From: Pseudaquabacterium pictum
GTDB taxonomy: Bacteria > Pseudomonadota > Gammaproteobacteria > Burkholderiales > Burkholderiaceae_C
Length of the DNA stretch: 64,000 nucleotides
Direction: 5' to 3'
Assembly (NCBI RefSeq): GCF_005403045.1
Contig: NZ_BJCL01000002.1
Span: forward strand, 590,940-654,939
Shown piece by piece: positions 17,366 through 27,765 of the stretch. The first letter of the stretch is position 1; the number at the start of each line of letters is the position of its first letter. The position numbers and the translations under genes are program-made. The notes below the pieces were generated by a model, which was given only the letters and a program-made list of their open reading frames with translations, was not told the DNA's origin and did no database searches.

Positions 17366-18190
17366 ATGCCCAACCGCAGCGTGTTCTTTGTCTCGGATGG
17401 CACCGGCATCACCGCCGAAACCTTCGGCAATTCCATCCTGGCGCAGTTCCCGGCTTTGCCGCGCCATGTGCGCCGGCCGTTCATCGAGACGCCCGACAAG
17501 GCCCGCGAGGTGCTGGCCGAGATCAACCAGGTGGCCGACACCGAGGGCAAGCGGCCGATCGTCTTCATCACCCTGGTCGACGACGCGGTGCGCCAGATCA
17601 TCACCGGGCCCGACTGCCGGGGCATGGTGCTCGACATCCTGCAGGCCTTCGTGGTGCCGCTGGAGGCCGAGTTCGGCGTCAAGAGCAACCACCGGGTGGG
17701 CCGCTTCTCCGACGCGGCCAAGAGCAGCGAGTACAACGAGCGCATCGAGGCGATCAACTTCAGCCTGGCGCATGACGATGGCCAGTCGGCCCGCAACCTG
17801 GCCAGCGCCGACGTGATCCTGCTGGGCGTCAGCCGCAGCGGCAAGACGCCCACCAGCCTGTACCTGGCGATGCAGCACGGCATCAAGGCCGCCAACTATC
17901 CGTTGATCCCCGAGGACTTCGAGCGCCACAAGCTGCCCACGCCGCTGGCGCCCTACCTGAGCAAGTGCTTCGGCCTGACGATCGACCCGGAACGCCTGAG
18001 CCAGATCCGCAACGAGCGCCGCCCCGGCAGCAAGTACGCCGCGCTGGAGAACTGCCGCTACGAGGTGCGCGAGGCCGAGGCGATGATGCGGCGCAGCGGT
18101 GTCAGCTGGTTGAGCAGCACGCACAAGTCGATCGAGGAGATCGCCACCACCATCCTGCGTGACATCCGGCCCGATCGGCTGATCTACTAG
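17366..18190 (+). CDS. ppsR: PEP synthase regulatory kinase/phosphorylase (DUF299)
   Basis: A 274-aa bifunctional regulator that uses ADP to phosphorylate and inactivate PEP synthase and uses phosphate to reactivate it. It begins RSVFFVSDGTGITAETFGNSIL, the family signature, and has the P-loop-like GVSRSGKT at 154-161 followed by PTSLYLA. The C-terminal motif SSTHKSIEEIATTIL is also conserved. Its divergent pairing with ppsA is the standard arrangement. Confidence 0.97.
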   Translation: MPNRSVFFVSDGTGITAETFGNSILAQFPALPRHVRRPFIETPDKAREVLAEINQVADTEGKRPIVFITLVDDAVRQIITGPDCRGMVLDILQAFVVPLEAEFGVKSNHRVGRFSDAAKSSEYNERIEAINFSLAHDDGQSARNLASADVILLGVSRSGKTPTSLYLAMQHGIKAANYPLIPEDFERHKLPTPLAPYLSKCFGLTIDPERLSQIRNERRPGSKYAALENCRYEVREAEAMMRRSGVSWLSSTHKSIEEIATTILRDIRPDRLIY

Positions 18191-18235
18191 CGCTGCAGCC
18201 CTTCAGCCGCCGGCGTGGCGGCCGATGTCCCCGGG

Positions 18236-20059
18236 ATGATCCGCTGGCATCCGTGGGGCCCGATCGCAGGCAGGCGTGCGCTGCTGGCGCTGCTGCTGGC
18301 TGTCCTGCTGCCATGGTGCGCGGTGCAGGCCGCGGCGCCCGACGCCCATCCGGCGCCCGCCCTGGTGCTGGGCCCGCAGACGTCGGCGGCGGAACTGTGG
18401 CAGGCGCTGCGCGTGCGCACCGGCCTGCCTGGCGGCACCCACCTCGCCAACCTGCCCGCCGGCCTGGACGGCTGGCGCGCCGCACCGCCGACCACCGGCA
18501 ACCTGGGCCCGCAGCGGCAGGCCGTGGCCCTGCGGCTGGACTGGGTGGTGGCCGCCGGCAGCGGCGGCGACTGGATGCTGGAGATCGACTACCCGTCGCT
18601 CGACCACATCGAGCTGCAGTTGCTGGGCCCGGGTGGCCGCATGCAGCGCTGGACCCTGGGCGATGCCCACCCGTTCAGCCAGCGCACGGTGGCCAGCCGG
18701 GCGTTCGCCGTGCCGCTGGAGCTGCAAGCAGGCCAGACCTACCAGCTGCTGGGCGTGGTGCGCACCACCGGCAGCATGATCCTGCCGATCCGGCTGGTGC
18801 GGCCCGAGGCCTTCCGGATGGATGAATCCCGCGCCGTGCTGCTGCAGGGCTGGCTGGGTGGCTCACTGTTCTGCCTGCTGGTCTACGCCCTGTCGCTCGG
18901 TCGGGCACTGCGCGAGCCGGCACACCTGTGGTTTGCGCTGAACGTGCTGGGCACCGGCCTCTTCTTCTTCAGTTACGAAGGCCTGGGCATGCAGCATGTC
19001 TGGGGCGAGGTGGCCTGGGCGCGCGACAAGATCACGATGCTCGCCGCGCTGCTGGGCCTGGGCAGCGCCTTCCTGTACGTGGACGCGGTGCTCGACCTGG
19101 CCCGGCATTCGCCCTGGCTCAGCCGCACCATGCGCGGCCTGGCGCTGCTGCTGGCGGCGGCGCTGGTGCTGTTCGCGCTGGGTGGCATCGACTACCGCAC
19201 GGCCTACCTGGCGAATGTGGTGCTGAGCCCGGCGCCGCTGATCCTGGCGCTGCCCATGGCCTGGCGCCTGGCCCAGGCCGGCGACCGGGTGGCGCGCACC
19301 CTGCTGGTGGGCTGGGCGGTGTTCGGCGCCTGCGCGCTGTGCTTCACGTTGCTGCAGCGCGGCCTGCTGCCGATGGGTTTCTGGACCGGCCATGCCTTCC
19401 AGTTCGGCACGCTGGTCGAGCTGATGACCTGGATGGCGGTGCTGGGGTCACGCACCCGCGCCAGCCACCTGGCCGGTGTGCTGGCGGTGCGCGAACGCGA
19501 CCTGCTGGCCACCATCGCCCAGACCGACGCGCTGACCGGCCTGCTCAACCGCCGCGGCCTGCAGGCGGTGGCCGAGCCGCTGCTGGCCCGCTGCGACACC
19601 CGCCGTGTCCATGCGGTCTACCTGATCGACCTGGATCGCTTCAAGCCGATCAACGACCAGCATGGCCATGACGCGGGCGACATGGTGCTGCGCAGCCTGG
19701 CCGACCGCCTGAAAGCGGCAGTGCACCCCGACGACCTGGTGGCCCGCATCGGCGGCGACGAGTTCGTGGTGATGACCGCCCGGCTGGACCGCGATGCCGA
19801 CGCTGGTGCCCGGGCGCTGGGACAGCGGCTGCTGCAGACCGTGGCCCGGCCGTTCGACCTGGACGGCCATGCGCTGGACCTGGGCATGACCGTGGGCTAT
19901 GCGCTGGCCCCGCACGACGGCCGGGTGCTGGGCGACCTGCTCAAGCGCGCCGATGCGGCGATGTACGCCGGCAAGCTGGCGGGCCGCGGTGGAGTGCGGC
20001 GCGGTGCGGCCAGTGCCGGCATGGCGGTGGAACACCACGACGCCGAGCCGGCGCATTGA
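18236..20059 (+). CDS. 7TMR-DISM membrane diguanylate cyclase (GGDEF)
   Basis: A 607-aa protein from ATG 18236, which gives a good signal peptide (MIRWHPWGPIAGRR then a hydrophobic stretch); GTG 18215 in the same frame would add seven residues. After the signal come an extracytoplasmic 7TMR-DISMED2-like beta domain (about 50-195), a seven-helix 7TMR-DISM region (about 205-400), a short linker, and a GGDEF domain (about 420-580) with an intact RIGGDEF active site at about 506-510, so cyclic-di-GMP synthesis is likely. No EAL domain follows. An RxxD inhibitory site is not evident before GGDEF. It lies 45 bases after ppsR on the same strand and may share its transcript. Confidence 0.92.
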   Translation: MIRWHPWGPIAGRRALLALLLAVLLPWCAVQAAAPDAHPAPALVLGPQTSAAELWQALRVRTGLPGGTHLANLPAGLDGWRAAPPTTGNLGPQRQAVALRLDWVVAAGSGGDWMLEIDYPSLDHIELQLLGPGGRMQRWTLGDAHPFSQRTVASRAFAVPLELQAGQTYQLLGVVRTTGSMILPIRLVRPEAFRMDESRAVLLQGWLGGSLFCLLVYALSLGRALREPAHLWFALNVLGTGLFFFSYEGLGMQHVWGEVAWARDKITMLAALLGLGSAFLYVDAVLDLARHSPWLSRTMRGLALLLAAALVLFALGGIDYRTAYLANVVLSPAPLILALPMAWRLAQAGDRVARTLLVGWAVFGACALCFTLLQRGLLPMGFWTGHAFQFGTLVELMTWMAVLGSRTRASHLAGVLAVRERDLLATIAQTDALTGLLNRRGLQAVAEPLLARCDTRRVHAVYLIDLDRFKPINDQHGHDAGDMVLRSLADRLKAAVHPDDLVARIGGDEFVVMTARLDRDADAGARALGQRLLQTVARPFDLDGHALDLGMTVGYALAPHDGRVLGDLLKRADAAMYAGKLAGRGGVRRGAASAGMAVEHHDAEPAH

Positions 20060-20085
20060 TGCGCAGGCCGGCACAGGTCGCCCGG

Positions 20086-20856
20086 TCAGCCGCGGCGCTG
20101 TGCCTCGTAGAAGCACACCGCCGCCGCCGCGGCCACGTTCAGTGACTCCTCGCCGCCGGGCTGGGGGATGCGCACCTGCAGCGCGCAGCGCGCCAGCAGG
20201 TCGGCCGACACGCCCTGCCCTTCATGGCCCAGCACCCAGGCGCAGGGCTGCGGCAGCGCGGCCTGGTGCAGCAGCTGGTCGGTGCCCAGGCTGGTGCCCA
20301 CCAGCGGCACCTGCAGCGCTGCCAGGTCGTCGGGCAGCAGGCCTTCCACCAGGCGCAGGCCGAAGTGCGCGCCCATGCCGGCACGCAGCACCTTGGGCGA
20401 CCACAGCGCCGCGGTGCCCTGCAGCGCCAGCACCTGGCCCACGCCGAAGGCCGCCGCGCTGCGCAGGATGCTGCCGACATTGCCGGCATCCTGCAGCCGG
20501 TCGAGCACCACGCTGGCGGCCCGCGGATCGATGGCCGGCGTGGCCGGCAGCGGCAGCAGGTAGCCGATGCGCGCGGGCGACGGCAGCGCGCTCAGGCCGT
20601 CGAACAGCGCATCGGGCACCCGCAGCACCCGCGGTGCCCACAGGGCCAGCGCACGCAGTGCCGGCTGCGCCCAGGCCGCCTGGCTGACCACCGCCTGCGC
20701 CGGCCGCTGGCCGCGCTGCTGCAGCGCGCTGCACAGGTGCTCGCCCTCCAGCCACAGCTCGCCGCTCTTGCGGTAGGCAGCCGGGTCGCGCGCCAGCTTG
20801 CGCAGCCGCTGCAGCAGCGGGTTGTCCTTCGAGGAGATGTCCAGCGGCTCGCTCAT
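20086..20856 (-). CDS. TrmH/SpoU-family RNA 2'-O-methyltransferase
   Basis: A 256-aa SPOUT methyltransferase with a substrate-binding N-terminal part (about 1-95; [32 protein letters not shown]) and the knotted catalytic domain. Motif 1 is [20 protein letters not shown], motif 2 [10 protein letters not shown] and motif 3 [20 protein letters not shown], where Asn-Val and the preceding Glu-Ser-Leu bind SAM. The start is the ATG overlapping the rnhB stop as ATGA. The target could be rRNA (as RlmB) or tRNA; sequence alone does not decide. Confidence 0.92.
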   Translation of the reverse strand: MSEPLDISSKDNPLLQRLRKLARDPAAYRKSGELWLEGEHLCSALQQRGQRPAQAVVSQAAWAQPALRALALWAPRVLRVPDALFDGLSALPSPARIGYLLPLPATPAIDPRAASVVLDRLQDAGNVGSILRSAAAFGVGQVLALQGTAALWSPKVLRAGMGAHFGLRLVEGLLPDDLAALQVPLVGTSLGTDQLLHQAALPQPCAWVLGHEGQGVSADLLARCALQVRIPQPGGEESLNVAAAAAVCFYEAQRRG

Positions 20857-21488
20857 CGCTGCCCGGCCTCGATGACGGCCCGCACCGGCGCGTAGCTGCG
20901 GCGGTGGGCCGGGCAGGCGCCGTGCTGCTGCAGTGCGGCCAGATGCTCGGCCGTGGGGTAGCCCTTGTGGCCGGCGAAGTTGTAGGCCGGATGGGCGGCA
21001 TGCAGCAGGTCGCACAGCCGGTCGCGGTGCACCTTGGCCAGGATGGACGCGGCCGAGATCGCCGCCACCTTGCTGTCGCCCTTGACGATGGCTTCGCCCG
21101 GCATCTTCAACACCGGCAGGCGGTTGCCATCCACCAGCACCTTGTGCGGCAGCAGGCGCAGCCCCTCCACCGCCCGGCGCATGGCCAGCATGGTGGCCTG
21201 CAGGATGTTGAGGCGGTCGATCTCCTCCACGCTGGCCTCGGCGATGCAGCAGGCCAGGGCCTTGGCGCGGATCTCGTCGAACAGCGCCTCGCGCCGGCGG
21301 GCGGTCAGCTGCTTGCTGTCGGCGAGGCCGCGGATCGGCTGCAGCTCGTCCAGGATCACCGCGGCGGCCACCACCGGGCCGGCCAGCGGGCCGCGGCCCG
21401 CCTCGTCGACGCCGGCCACCAGGCCCGGCGCGTCCCAGCGCAGGCCCAGTTGCTCGGGCTCAGCCTTGGAGGACTTGCGCGATGGCAT
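20853..21488 (-). CDS. rnhB: Ribonuclease HII
   Basis: A 211-aa RNase HII, which nicks RNA in RNA/DNA hybrids and removes single ribonucleotides from DNA. The catalytic carboxylates sit in [21 protein letters not shown] (Asp and Glu), in a Lys-Gly-Asp ([20 protein letters not shown]) and further on. [13 protein letters not shown] and the C-terminal [14 protein letters not shown] are also characteristic. The start at MPSRKSSK overlaps the end of lpxB by 29 bases. Confidence 0.97.
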   Translation of the reverse strand: MPSRKSSKAEPEQLGLRWDAPGLVAGVDEAGRGPLAGPVVAAAVILDELQPIRGLADSKQLTARRREALFDEIRAKALACCIAEASVEEIDRLNILQATMLAMRRAVEGLRLLPHKVLVDGNRLPVLKMPGEAIVKGDSKVAAISAASILAKVHRDRLCDLLHAAHPAYNFAGHKGYPTAEHLAALQQHGACPAHRRSYAPVRAVIEAGQR

Positions 21489-22608
21489 CGGTGGCTTTCT
21501 GCGCGGTGTTCTGGCGCAGACTGAGGTGCAGGTCGTCGAAACGCCGGACCAGCGCGGCACAGCGCGGCGCATCGTCCAGCCAGGCCAGCCCCTCCCGCGC
21601 CAGGGCGTCGGGCGTGGCGGCGTCCTGGATCAGCTCGGGCACGACGAAATCACCGCTCAGGATGTTGGGCAGGCCGAACCAGGGCTGGTACGCCATGCGC
21701 CGCATGCGCCGCCAGTTCAGCCAGGCCAGGTGGTAGGTGATGACCATCGGCCGCTTGAACAGCGCCGCCTCCAGCGCCGCCGTGCCGCTGGCGACCAGCG
21801 TGACATCGCAGGCAGCCAGCGCGGCATGGCTCTGGCCGTCCAGCAGCTGGATGTCGGCGCCCGCGCCGTGCCGGGCCACGATCGGCGCCACCAGATCGCG
21901 CAGTCCGGGCGCCACCGGCAGCACAAAGCGCAGCCCCGGCCGGGCGCGGCGCATCAACACCGCCGCAGCCGCCAGGCGCGGCGCGATGTGGGTGATCTCG
22001 CTGCGGCGGCTGCCGGGCAGCAGGGCCACCACGGTGGCGGCCTCGGCCAGGCCCAGCGCGGTGCGTGCGGCGGCCCTGGGCACCTCCAGCTGGATGGCAT
22101 CGGCCAGCGGGTGGCCGACGAAGGTGGCGGCCACGCCATGCTGCTGCAGCAGTGCCGGCTCGAACGGAAACAGGCACAGCACATGGTCGGCCGCGGCCTT
22201 CAGCTTGACAACCCGCTCGCCGCGCCAGGCCCAGATCGACGGGCAGACGAAGTGGATGGTCTTGAGCCCGCCGGCGCGCAGCCGCGTCTCCAGACCGAAG
22301 TTGAAATCGGGCGCGTCGATGCCGATGAAGGCGGCCGGCCGCTCGGCCAGCAGCCGGTCGCCCAGCTGGCGGCGGATGCGCAGCAGCTCGGGCAGGCGCT
22401 GGAGGGCATCGACATAGCCGAAGACGCTGAGCCGCTCCTGCGGCCACCAGGAGGCGCAGCCCTGGGCCTGCATGCGCGGCCCGGCAATGCCGCCGGCCTG
22501 CAGCTGTGGCCAGCGCTGCCGCAGGCCGGCCAGCAGCAGGCCGCCAAGCAGGTCGCCCGAGGCCTCGCCGGCCACCAGCGCGAGGCGGGGCCCCGTCGTC
22601 ACTGCCAT
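21460..22608 (-). CDS. lpxB: Lipid-A-disaccharide synthase
   Basis: A 382-aa GT19 glycosyltransferase joining UDP-2,3-diacylglucosamine and lipid X at the inner membrane. Signature elements: [18 protein letters not shown] at the N-terminus, [31 protein letters not shown] and [10 protein letters not shown] near the middle, and [13 protein letters not shown] near the C-terminus. It lies 10 bases after lpxA. Confidence 0.97.
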   Translation of the reverse strand: MAVTTGPRLALVAGEASGDLLGGLLLAGLRQRWPQLQAGGIAGPRMQAQGCASWWPQERLSVFGYVDALQRLPELLRIRRQLGDRLLAERPAAFIGIDAPDFNFGLETRLRAGGLKTIHFVCPSIWAWRGERVVKLKAAADHVLCLFPFEPALLQQHGVAATFVGHPLADAIQLEVPRAAARTALGLAEAATVVALLPGSRRSEITHIAPRLAAAAVLMRRARPGLRFVLPVAPGLRDLVAPIVARHGAGADIQLLDGQSHAALAACDVTLVASGTAALEAALFKRPMVITYHLAWLNWRRMRRMAYQPWFGLPNILSGDFVVPELIQDAATPDALAREGLAWLDDAPRCAALVRRFDDLHLSLRQNTAQKATDAIAQVLQG

Positions 22609-22618
22609 CGGTCGGCGG

Positions 22619-23404
22619 TCAGCGCACCAGGCCGCGCTTGCCGCTGTGGGCCAGGAAGTCGAGCATCAGCGCGATGTCGGCATCGGCACCTTGCCCGCGC
22701 AGGGCCTGGATCTCGCTGCAGGCCTGCTCCAGCGGCAGGGACGCGCGGAAGAGCAGCTTCTGCATCTTGCGGATCACCGCGATGCGCTCGGCGCTGAAAT
22801 CGCGGCGCTTCAGGCCCACCAGGTTGACGGCCCGCGTGGCCAGCGGGCTGCCGTCCACCGTCATGAACGGCGCCACGTCCTGCGACACATGGCCCTGGAA
22901 GCCGACCATCGCATGGGCGCCGACCCGCACGAACTGGTGCACGCCGGTCGCGCCGCCCAGCACCGCCCAGTCACCGATGTGCACATGGCCGGCCAGCATC
23001 ACGTTGTTGGCCAGGATGGTGTGGCTGCCCAGCCGCACATCGTGCGCCACATGCACGCAGGCCATGATCCAGTTGTCGCTGCCGATCCGGGTGACGCCGT
23101 CTTCCTTGAAGGTGCCGGTGTTGAAGGTGCAGAACTCGCGGATGGTGTTGCGGTCGCCGATCTCCAGCGCGGTGACCTCGCCGTTGTGGCTGATGTCCTG
23201 CGGCAGGGCGCCGATCGAACTGGACGGGAAGAACTTGTTGTCGCAGCCGATGGTGGTGCGGCCGTCGATCACCACGTGGGCGCCGACCACGGTGCGCGCG
23301 CCGATGCGCACCTGCGGGCCGATGATGGCGTAGGGGCCGACTTCGACATCCTCGGCCAGCTCGGCCTGCGGATCGACAAGGGCGGTGGCGTGGATGCGCG
23401 TCAT
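22619..23404 (-). CDS. lpxA: UDP-N-acetylglucosamine O-acyltransferase
   Basis: A 261-aa left-handed beta-helix enzyme catalysing the first step of lipid A synthesis. Hexapeptide repeats run from the N-terminus ([24 protein letters not shown]) through about residue 180. The catalytic His lies in VHVAHDV, and [18 protein letters not shown] is the usual acyl-chain-groove segment. A helical C-terminal domain follows ([17 protein letters not shown]). Gap to fabZ is 13 bases. Confidence 0.98.
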   Translation of the reverse strand: MTRIHATALVDPQAELAEDVEVGPYAIIGPQVRIGARTVVGAHVVIDGRTTIGCDNKFFPSSSIGALPQDISHNGEVTALEIGDRNTIREFCTFNTGTFKEDGVTRIGSDNWIMACVHVAHDVRLGSHTILANNVMLAGHVHIGDWAVLGGATGVHQFVRVGAHAMVGFQGHVSQDVAPFMTVDGSPLATRAVNLVGLKRRDFSAERIAVIRKMQKLLFRASLPLEQACSEIQALRGQGADADIALMLDFLAHSGKRGLVR

Positions 23405-23417
23405 GCCAGGCGCCCGC

Positions 23418-23870
23418 TCACGACACCTTGCGCATGGTGCACATCAGCTCGGCTTCCACGGCCGTCTCGCCATCGACACTGGCGCGGGTCTTGTACTTGT
23501 AGATGCCGCCGCGGGCGCGGTCGATGGTGGCTTCCAGGATCAGCTGGTCGCCCGGCTCGACCACCCGCTTGAAGCGGGCGCCGTCGATGCCGACGAAGTA
23601 CACCACCGTGTCCGCATCCGGCTCCTGGCCCATCGATTCGAACGACAGCAGCGCGGCCGTCTGCGCCAGGGCCTCCAGCATCAGCACGCCGGGCATCACC
23701 GGGCGGTGCGGGAAGTGGCCGGTGAAGAACGGCTCGTTGATGGTGACGTTCTTCAGCGCCTTGATGCGCTGGTTCTTCTCGATCTCCAGCACGCGGTCGA
23801 CCAGCAGGATCGGGTAGCGGTGCGGCAGCAGCTTCAGGATGCGGTGGATGTCGAGCACGGGGGCGGTCAT
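23418..23870 (-). CDS. fabZ: 3-hydroxyacyl-[ACP] dehydratase FabZ
   Basis: A 150-aa hot-dog-fold dehydratase. The start [12 protein letters not shown] overlaps the lpxD stop as ATGA. The active-site His is in [20 protein letters not shown], which also contains the catalytic Glu. [14 protein letters not shown] near the N-terminus is typical of FabZ rather than FabA. Its place between lpxD and lpxA ties fatty-acid elongation to lipid A acyl supply. Confidence 0.97.
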   Translation of the reverse strand: MTAPVLDIHRILKLLPHRYPILLVDRVLEIEKNQRIKALKNVTINEPFFTGHFPHRPVMPGVLMLEALAQTAALLSFESMGQEPDADTVVYFVGIDGARFKRVVEPGDQLILEATIDRARGGIYKYKTRASVDGETAVEAELMCTMRKVS

Positions 23871-24898
23871 GGTCTTGTCTTCTCCAGCGCCCGGATGCGG
23901 TCGCGCAAGGTGTGCAGCTGCCGCAGCGTGGCGGCATTCTTCTCCCATGACGCATTGTCATCGAAGGGAAACAGGCCGCTGTACTGGCCCGGCTTCAGGA
24001 TGGAACGGGTGACCACCGTGGCGGCGGTGATGTGCACATGGTCCACCAGCTCCAGGTGGCCCAGGATGATGGCGCCGCCGCCGGCGGTGCAGTGGCGGCC
24101 GATCTTCGCGCTGCCGGCGATGCCGACGCAGCCGGCCATCGCACTGTGGGCGCCGATGTGCACGTTGTGGCCGACCTGGATCAGGTTGTCGAGCTTGACG
24201 CCGTCGTCCAGCACGGTGTCGTCGAGCGCACCGCGGTCGATGCAGGTGTTGGCGCCGATCTCGACATCGTCGCCGATGCGCACCGCACCCAGCTGCTCGA
24301 TCTTGACCCAGGTGCCTTGGCTGGGCGCAAAGCCGAAGCCGTCGGCACCGACGACCACGCCGCTGTGCAGGATGCCGCGGGCGCCCAGCACGCAGGCATC
24401 GCCCACGGTGACACGTGGCGCCAGGCGCGTGCCCTCGCCGATGGCGGCGCCGGCGCCGATGTGGCCGTGCGTGCCGACCACCACCCCCGCGCCGATGCGT
24501 GCGCTGGCGCCCACATAGGCCAGCGCGCCGATGGTGGCGGTGGGGTGGATCAACGCGCCGGGCTCCACCACGGCGCTGGGGTGCACCCCCGGCACGGCAG
24601 CCGGCCGGGTGCGTGCCGCCCACCACTGGGTGAGCCGGGCAAAGTACAGGTAGGGGTCGGGCGTGACGATGGCCGCACCGCGGGCCAGTACCAGGTCCTG
24701 CTGGGCCGGCGCCACCACCACGCAGCCGGCGGCCGAGGCGGCCAGCTTGGCCGCATAGCGGGGGTTGGCCAGGAAGCTCAGGCTGCTGGCGTCGGCCGAT
24801 TCCAGCGGCGCCAGCCGCGTGATCGCCAGATCACCGTCACCGTGCAGCACACCGCCCAGGGCGGCCACCACATCGGCGAGCCGCACGGGGGTGGGCAC
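23867..24898 (-). CDS. lpxD: UDP-3-O-(3-hydroxyacyl)glucosamine N-acyltransferase
   Basis: A 343-aa enzyme that adds the N-linked 3-hydroxyacyl chain in lipid A synthesis. The uridine-binding N-terminal domain (about 1-100, with [12 protein letters not shown]) is followed by many left-handed beta-helix hexapeptides ([20 protein letters not shown] and on). The catalytic His is in [19 protein letters not shown]. The C-terminal helix ([24 protein letters not shown]) is the ACP-binding segment. Confidence 0.97.
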   Translation of the reverse strand: MPTPVRLADVVAALGGVLHGDGDLAITRLAPLESADASSLSFLANPRYAAKLAASAAGCVVVAPAQQDLVLARGAAIVTPDPYLYFARLTQWWAARTRPAAVPGVHPSAVVEPGALIHPTATIGALAYVGASARIGAGVVVGTHGHIGAGAAIGEGTRLAPRVTVGDACVLGARGILHSGVVVGADGFGFAPSQGTWVKIEQLGAVRIGDDVEIGANTCIDRGALDDTVLDDGVKLDNLIQVGHNVHIGAHSAMAGCVGIAGSAKIGRHCTAGGGAIILGHLELVDHVHITAATVVTRSILKPGQYSGLFPFDDNASWEKNAATLRQLHTLRDRIRALEKTRP

Positions 24899-24912
24899 GG
24901 GATGCGGACCGC

Positions 24913-25449
24913 TTACTTGCCGCCGGCGTTCAGGGCCTTGATCACCTTCTCGGTGATGTCGACCCGGGGCCCGGCGAAGACCACGTCCTGCAGGATCAGG
25001 TCGTACTTCTCGGTCTCGAAGATCTGCTTGATGACCTTGTTGGCCCGCTCGACGATGCCGGCGGTCTCTTCATTGCGGCGCTGGTTCAGGTCTTCCTGGA
25101 ACTCGCGGCGCTTGCGCTGCAGATCGCGGTCCTGCTCGACCAGCTCGCGCTGGCGGCGGTTGCGCTCGCTCTCGGGCAGCGTGGGGGCGTCTTTCTCCAG
25201 CTTGTCGGCGGCGGCCTTGAGCTTGGCGCCCTGGTCGTTCAGGTCCTTGTCGCGCTTGCTGAAGTCGGCTTCCATGCGGGCCAGGGCGGCCTTGGCGGGA
25301 GCGGCCTCGCGCAGCACCCGCTCGCTGTTGACGTAGCCGATCTTGAGCTCTTGCGCCAACGAGGTGCCTGCCGCCAGCAAGGCCGACAGGCCGATCAGGC
25401 TGGAGGCAACCGCTGATTTGGCCAGGGACTTCAAAGACATCGTGATCAT
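24913..25449 (-). CDS. skp: Periplasmic chaperone Skp (OmpH)
   Basis: A 178-aa periplasmic chaperone that carries unfolded outer-membrane proteins to the Bam complex. A signal peptide ends near ASLAQ (about 33), then [20 protein letters not shown] begins the body domain, followed by the long charged coiled-coil tentacles (about 60-135) and the closing strand ([19 protein letters not shown]). Start ATG 25449 shares its A with the bamA stop (TGATG), implying coupled translation; ATG 25440 is an in-frame alternative. Confidence 0.95.
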   Translation of the reverse strand: MITMSLKSLAKSAVASSLIGLSALLAAGTSLAQELKIGYVNSERVLREAAPAKAALARMEADFSKRDKDLNDQGAKLKAAADKLEKDAPTLPESERNRRQRELVEQDRDLQRKRREFQEDLNQRRNEETAGIVERANKVIKQIFETEKYDLILQDVVFAGPRVDITEKVIKALNAGGK

Positions 25450-27752
25450 CAGAACGCAGTCCCGATCTGGAATTGAAAACGCTGGATTCTATCCGTGGGC
25501 TGCTTCTTCAACGGCACCCCCCAGCTGAGCTTCAGCGGGCCCACCGGCGAGATCCACGACAGGCCCAGGCCGGCCGAGGCGCGGATGCTGGCACCGGTGA
25601 TCTTCTCGCCCTCGCGCCAGACATTGCCGGCATCGGCAAAGGCGAAGATGCGCAGCGACTTGTCGTTGCCGGTGCCGGGCACCGGGAAGTACAGCTCGCT
25701 GTTGAGGTTGATCTTGCGCGCGCCACCGATGTAGGCGCCGGTCGGGTCGATCACACCCAGCGAGTTCTGCTCGAACACCCGCACCGAGCCCAGGCCGCCA
25801 CCGTAGAAGTTCTTGAACACCGGATACGGCCGGCTGCCCTGGCCGATGCCCCAGCCGACTTCGCCGTTCAGGCCCAGGGTGAGCTTCTGCCACAGCGGGA
25901 AGAACTGCTGGTACTGGCCATTGAGGCGGACGAAGCGCACATCACCGGCGATGCTCCACTCGACGTTGACGCGCTGGTACCGGCCCGCGGTGGGGCTGAT
26001 CGCGCTGTCACGCTGGTCACGCGCCCAGCCCAGGGTCAGCGGCAGCGAGGTGGAGTTGGCACCGTACAGCCGGCGGTAGTTGAAGTACTGCGCCGGGATG
26101 CCCGAGCTGGCGCCGATGTTGGTCTGCTCGATGCCGATGCCGAAGAACACCGTGTCGTACTCGGAGAACGGCACGCCGAAGCGGATGGCACCGCCCGGGT
26201 TGGCGATCTGGTACTGGTCGCCCAGGCTGTTGAACGGCCGCGAGGTGCGGTAGTACAGGTCGATGCCGCGCGAGATGCCGTCCACCGTGAAGTACGGGTC
26301 GACGGTGGAGAACACCAGGCTGCGGCCGGTCTTGCTGGTGTTGACCTCCAGCCCCAGGTAGTTGCCCGAGCCGAACACGTTCTCCTGCTTGACCGAGGCG
26401 CTCAGCGCCAGCCGGTCGGCGCTGGAGAAGCTGACGCCCAGCTGCAGGTTGCCGGTGGGCCGCTCGGTGACGTTGACGGTGAGGTCGACCTGGTCGGCGG
26501 TGCCGGCCACTTCGTTCTCGTTGACCTCCACCTCCTTGAAGTAGCCCAGGCGGTCGACCCGCTCGCGCGACATCTTGATGCGCTCGCCGTCGTACCAGCT
26601 GGACTCGAGCTGGCGGAACTCCCGCCGCACCACCTCGTCGCGGGTGCGGGTGTTGCCGGCCACATCGATGCGGCGCACGTACACCCGGCGCTGCGGATCG
26701 GCCGCCAGCACCACGCCCACCGTGCCGTTGGCACGGTCGATCTCGGTGCGGGCCTCGACCCGGGCAAACGCATAGCCGAAGTTGCCGAAGCGGTCGGTGA
26801 AGGCCTTGGTGGTGGCGGTGACGGCGGCGGCGCGGTATGGCTCGCCGGCGCGGATGCCGATCAACTGCTTGAACTCCTCGTCCTTGCCCAGGTACTCGCC
26901 TTCCAGGCGCACGCCGGTCACGGTGTAGGGCTGGCCTTCCTTGACCGTGATGGTCAGGCTGATGTCCTGCTTGTCGGGCGAGATGGTGACCTGGGCGTTC
27001 TCGACGTTGAACTCGAGGTAGCCGCGGTTCAGGTAGTAGGCGCGCAGGTTGTCCAGGTCGGCATTGAGCTTGGCGCGCGAGTAGCGGTCGTTCTTGGTGT
27101 ACCAGGTCAGCCAGCCGCTGGTGGTCAGGTCCATCAGGCCGGTCAGCTCGCTTTCCTTGAAGACCTTGGCGCCGACGATGCGGATCTCCTTGATCTTGGC
27201 GGCATCGCCTTCGGTCATCGTGAAGCTGACGTTGACGCGGTTGCGCTCGGTCGGCGTGATGGTGGTGACCACCTCGGCGCCGTAGAGGCTGCGCGACAGG
27301 TACTGGCGCTTGATCTCCTGCTCGGCGCGGTCGATGAGGGCGCGGTCGAAGGGCAGGCCCTCGCCGATGCCGCTGTCCTTGAGCGACTTGACCAGCACGT
27401 CCTTGTCGAATTCCTTCAGGCCGACGAAGGTGACGGTCTCGATGACCGGGCGCTCCTCGACGATCAGCACCGCGATGCGGCCCTCGATCTCGATGCGCAC
27501 ATCCTTGAACAGCCCGGTGGCGAACAGCGCGCGCAGCGCGGCGGCGCCCTTGTCGTCGCTGTAGGTGTCGCCCACGCGGAACGGCAAGGCCGCGAACACG
27601 GTGCCGGGGTCGGTGCGCTGCAGGCCTTCGACACGGATGTCCTGCAGCACGAAGGGCTCGATCGCCTGGACTGCGGGGGCGGCCAGCGCGGCGGCGATGG
27701 CCACCACGGCCATGGCAGGGCGGAACAGGCGATGGGGGGGCAGGGGAAGCAT
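25449..27752 (-). CDS. bamA: Outer-membrane protein assembly factor BamA
   Basis: The beta-barrel subunit of the Bam complex, 767 aa from the chosen ATG 27752; the open frame reaches 27794 but the extra residues are not signal-like. A signal peptide (about 1-30, ending AVQA) precedes FVLQDIRVEGLQRTDPGTVF and five POTRA domains (about 32-430). The C-terminal 16-strand barrel includes the VRGY-equivalent loop segment GLGSVRVFEQNSLG and ends in Phe (QFQIGTAF), the outer-membrane signature. It lies between rseP and skp, the conserved order. The ATG lacks an obvious Shine-Dalgarno. Confidence 0.97.
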   Translation of the reverse strand: MLPLPPHRLFRPAMAVVAIAAALAAPAVQAIEPFVLQDIRVEGLQRTDPGTVFAALPFRVGDTYSDDKGAAALRALFATGLFKDVRIEIEGRIAVLIVEERPVIETVTFVGLKEFDKDVLVKSLKDSGIGEGLPFDRALIDRAEQEIKRQYLSRSLYGAEVVTTITPTERNRVNVSFTMTEGDAAKIKEIRIVGAKVFKESELTGLMDLTTSGWLTWYTKNDRYSRAKLNADLDNLRAYYLNRGYLEFNVENAQVTISPDKQDISLTITVKEGQPYTVTGVRLEGEYLGKDEEFKQLIGIRAGEPYRAAAVTATTKAFTDRFGNFGYAFARVEARTEIDRANGTVGVVLAADPQRRVYVRRIDVAGNTRTRDEVVRREFRQLESSWYDGERIKMSRERVDRLGYFKEVEVNENEVAGTADQVDLTVNVTERPTGNLQLGVSFSSADRLALSASVKQENVFGSGNYLGLEVNTSKTGRSLVFSTVDPYFTVDGISRGIDLYYRTSRPFNSLGDQYQIANPGGAIRFGVPFSEYDTVFFGIGIEQTNIGASSGIPAQYFNYRRLYGANSTSLPLTLGWARDQRDSAISPTAGRYQRVNVEWSIAGDVRFVRLNGQYQQFFPLWQKLTLGLNGEVGWGIGQGSRPYPVFKNFYGGGLGSVRVFEQNSLGVIDPTGAYIGGARKINLNSELYFPVPGTGNDKSLRIFAFADAGNVWREGEKITGASIRASAGLGLSWISPVGPLKLSWGVPLKKQPTDRIQRFQFQIGTAF

Positions 27753-27765
27753 CGGGAATGGGCGG

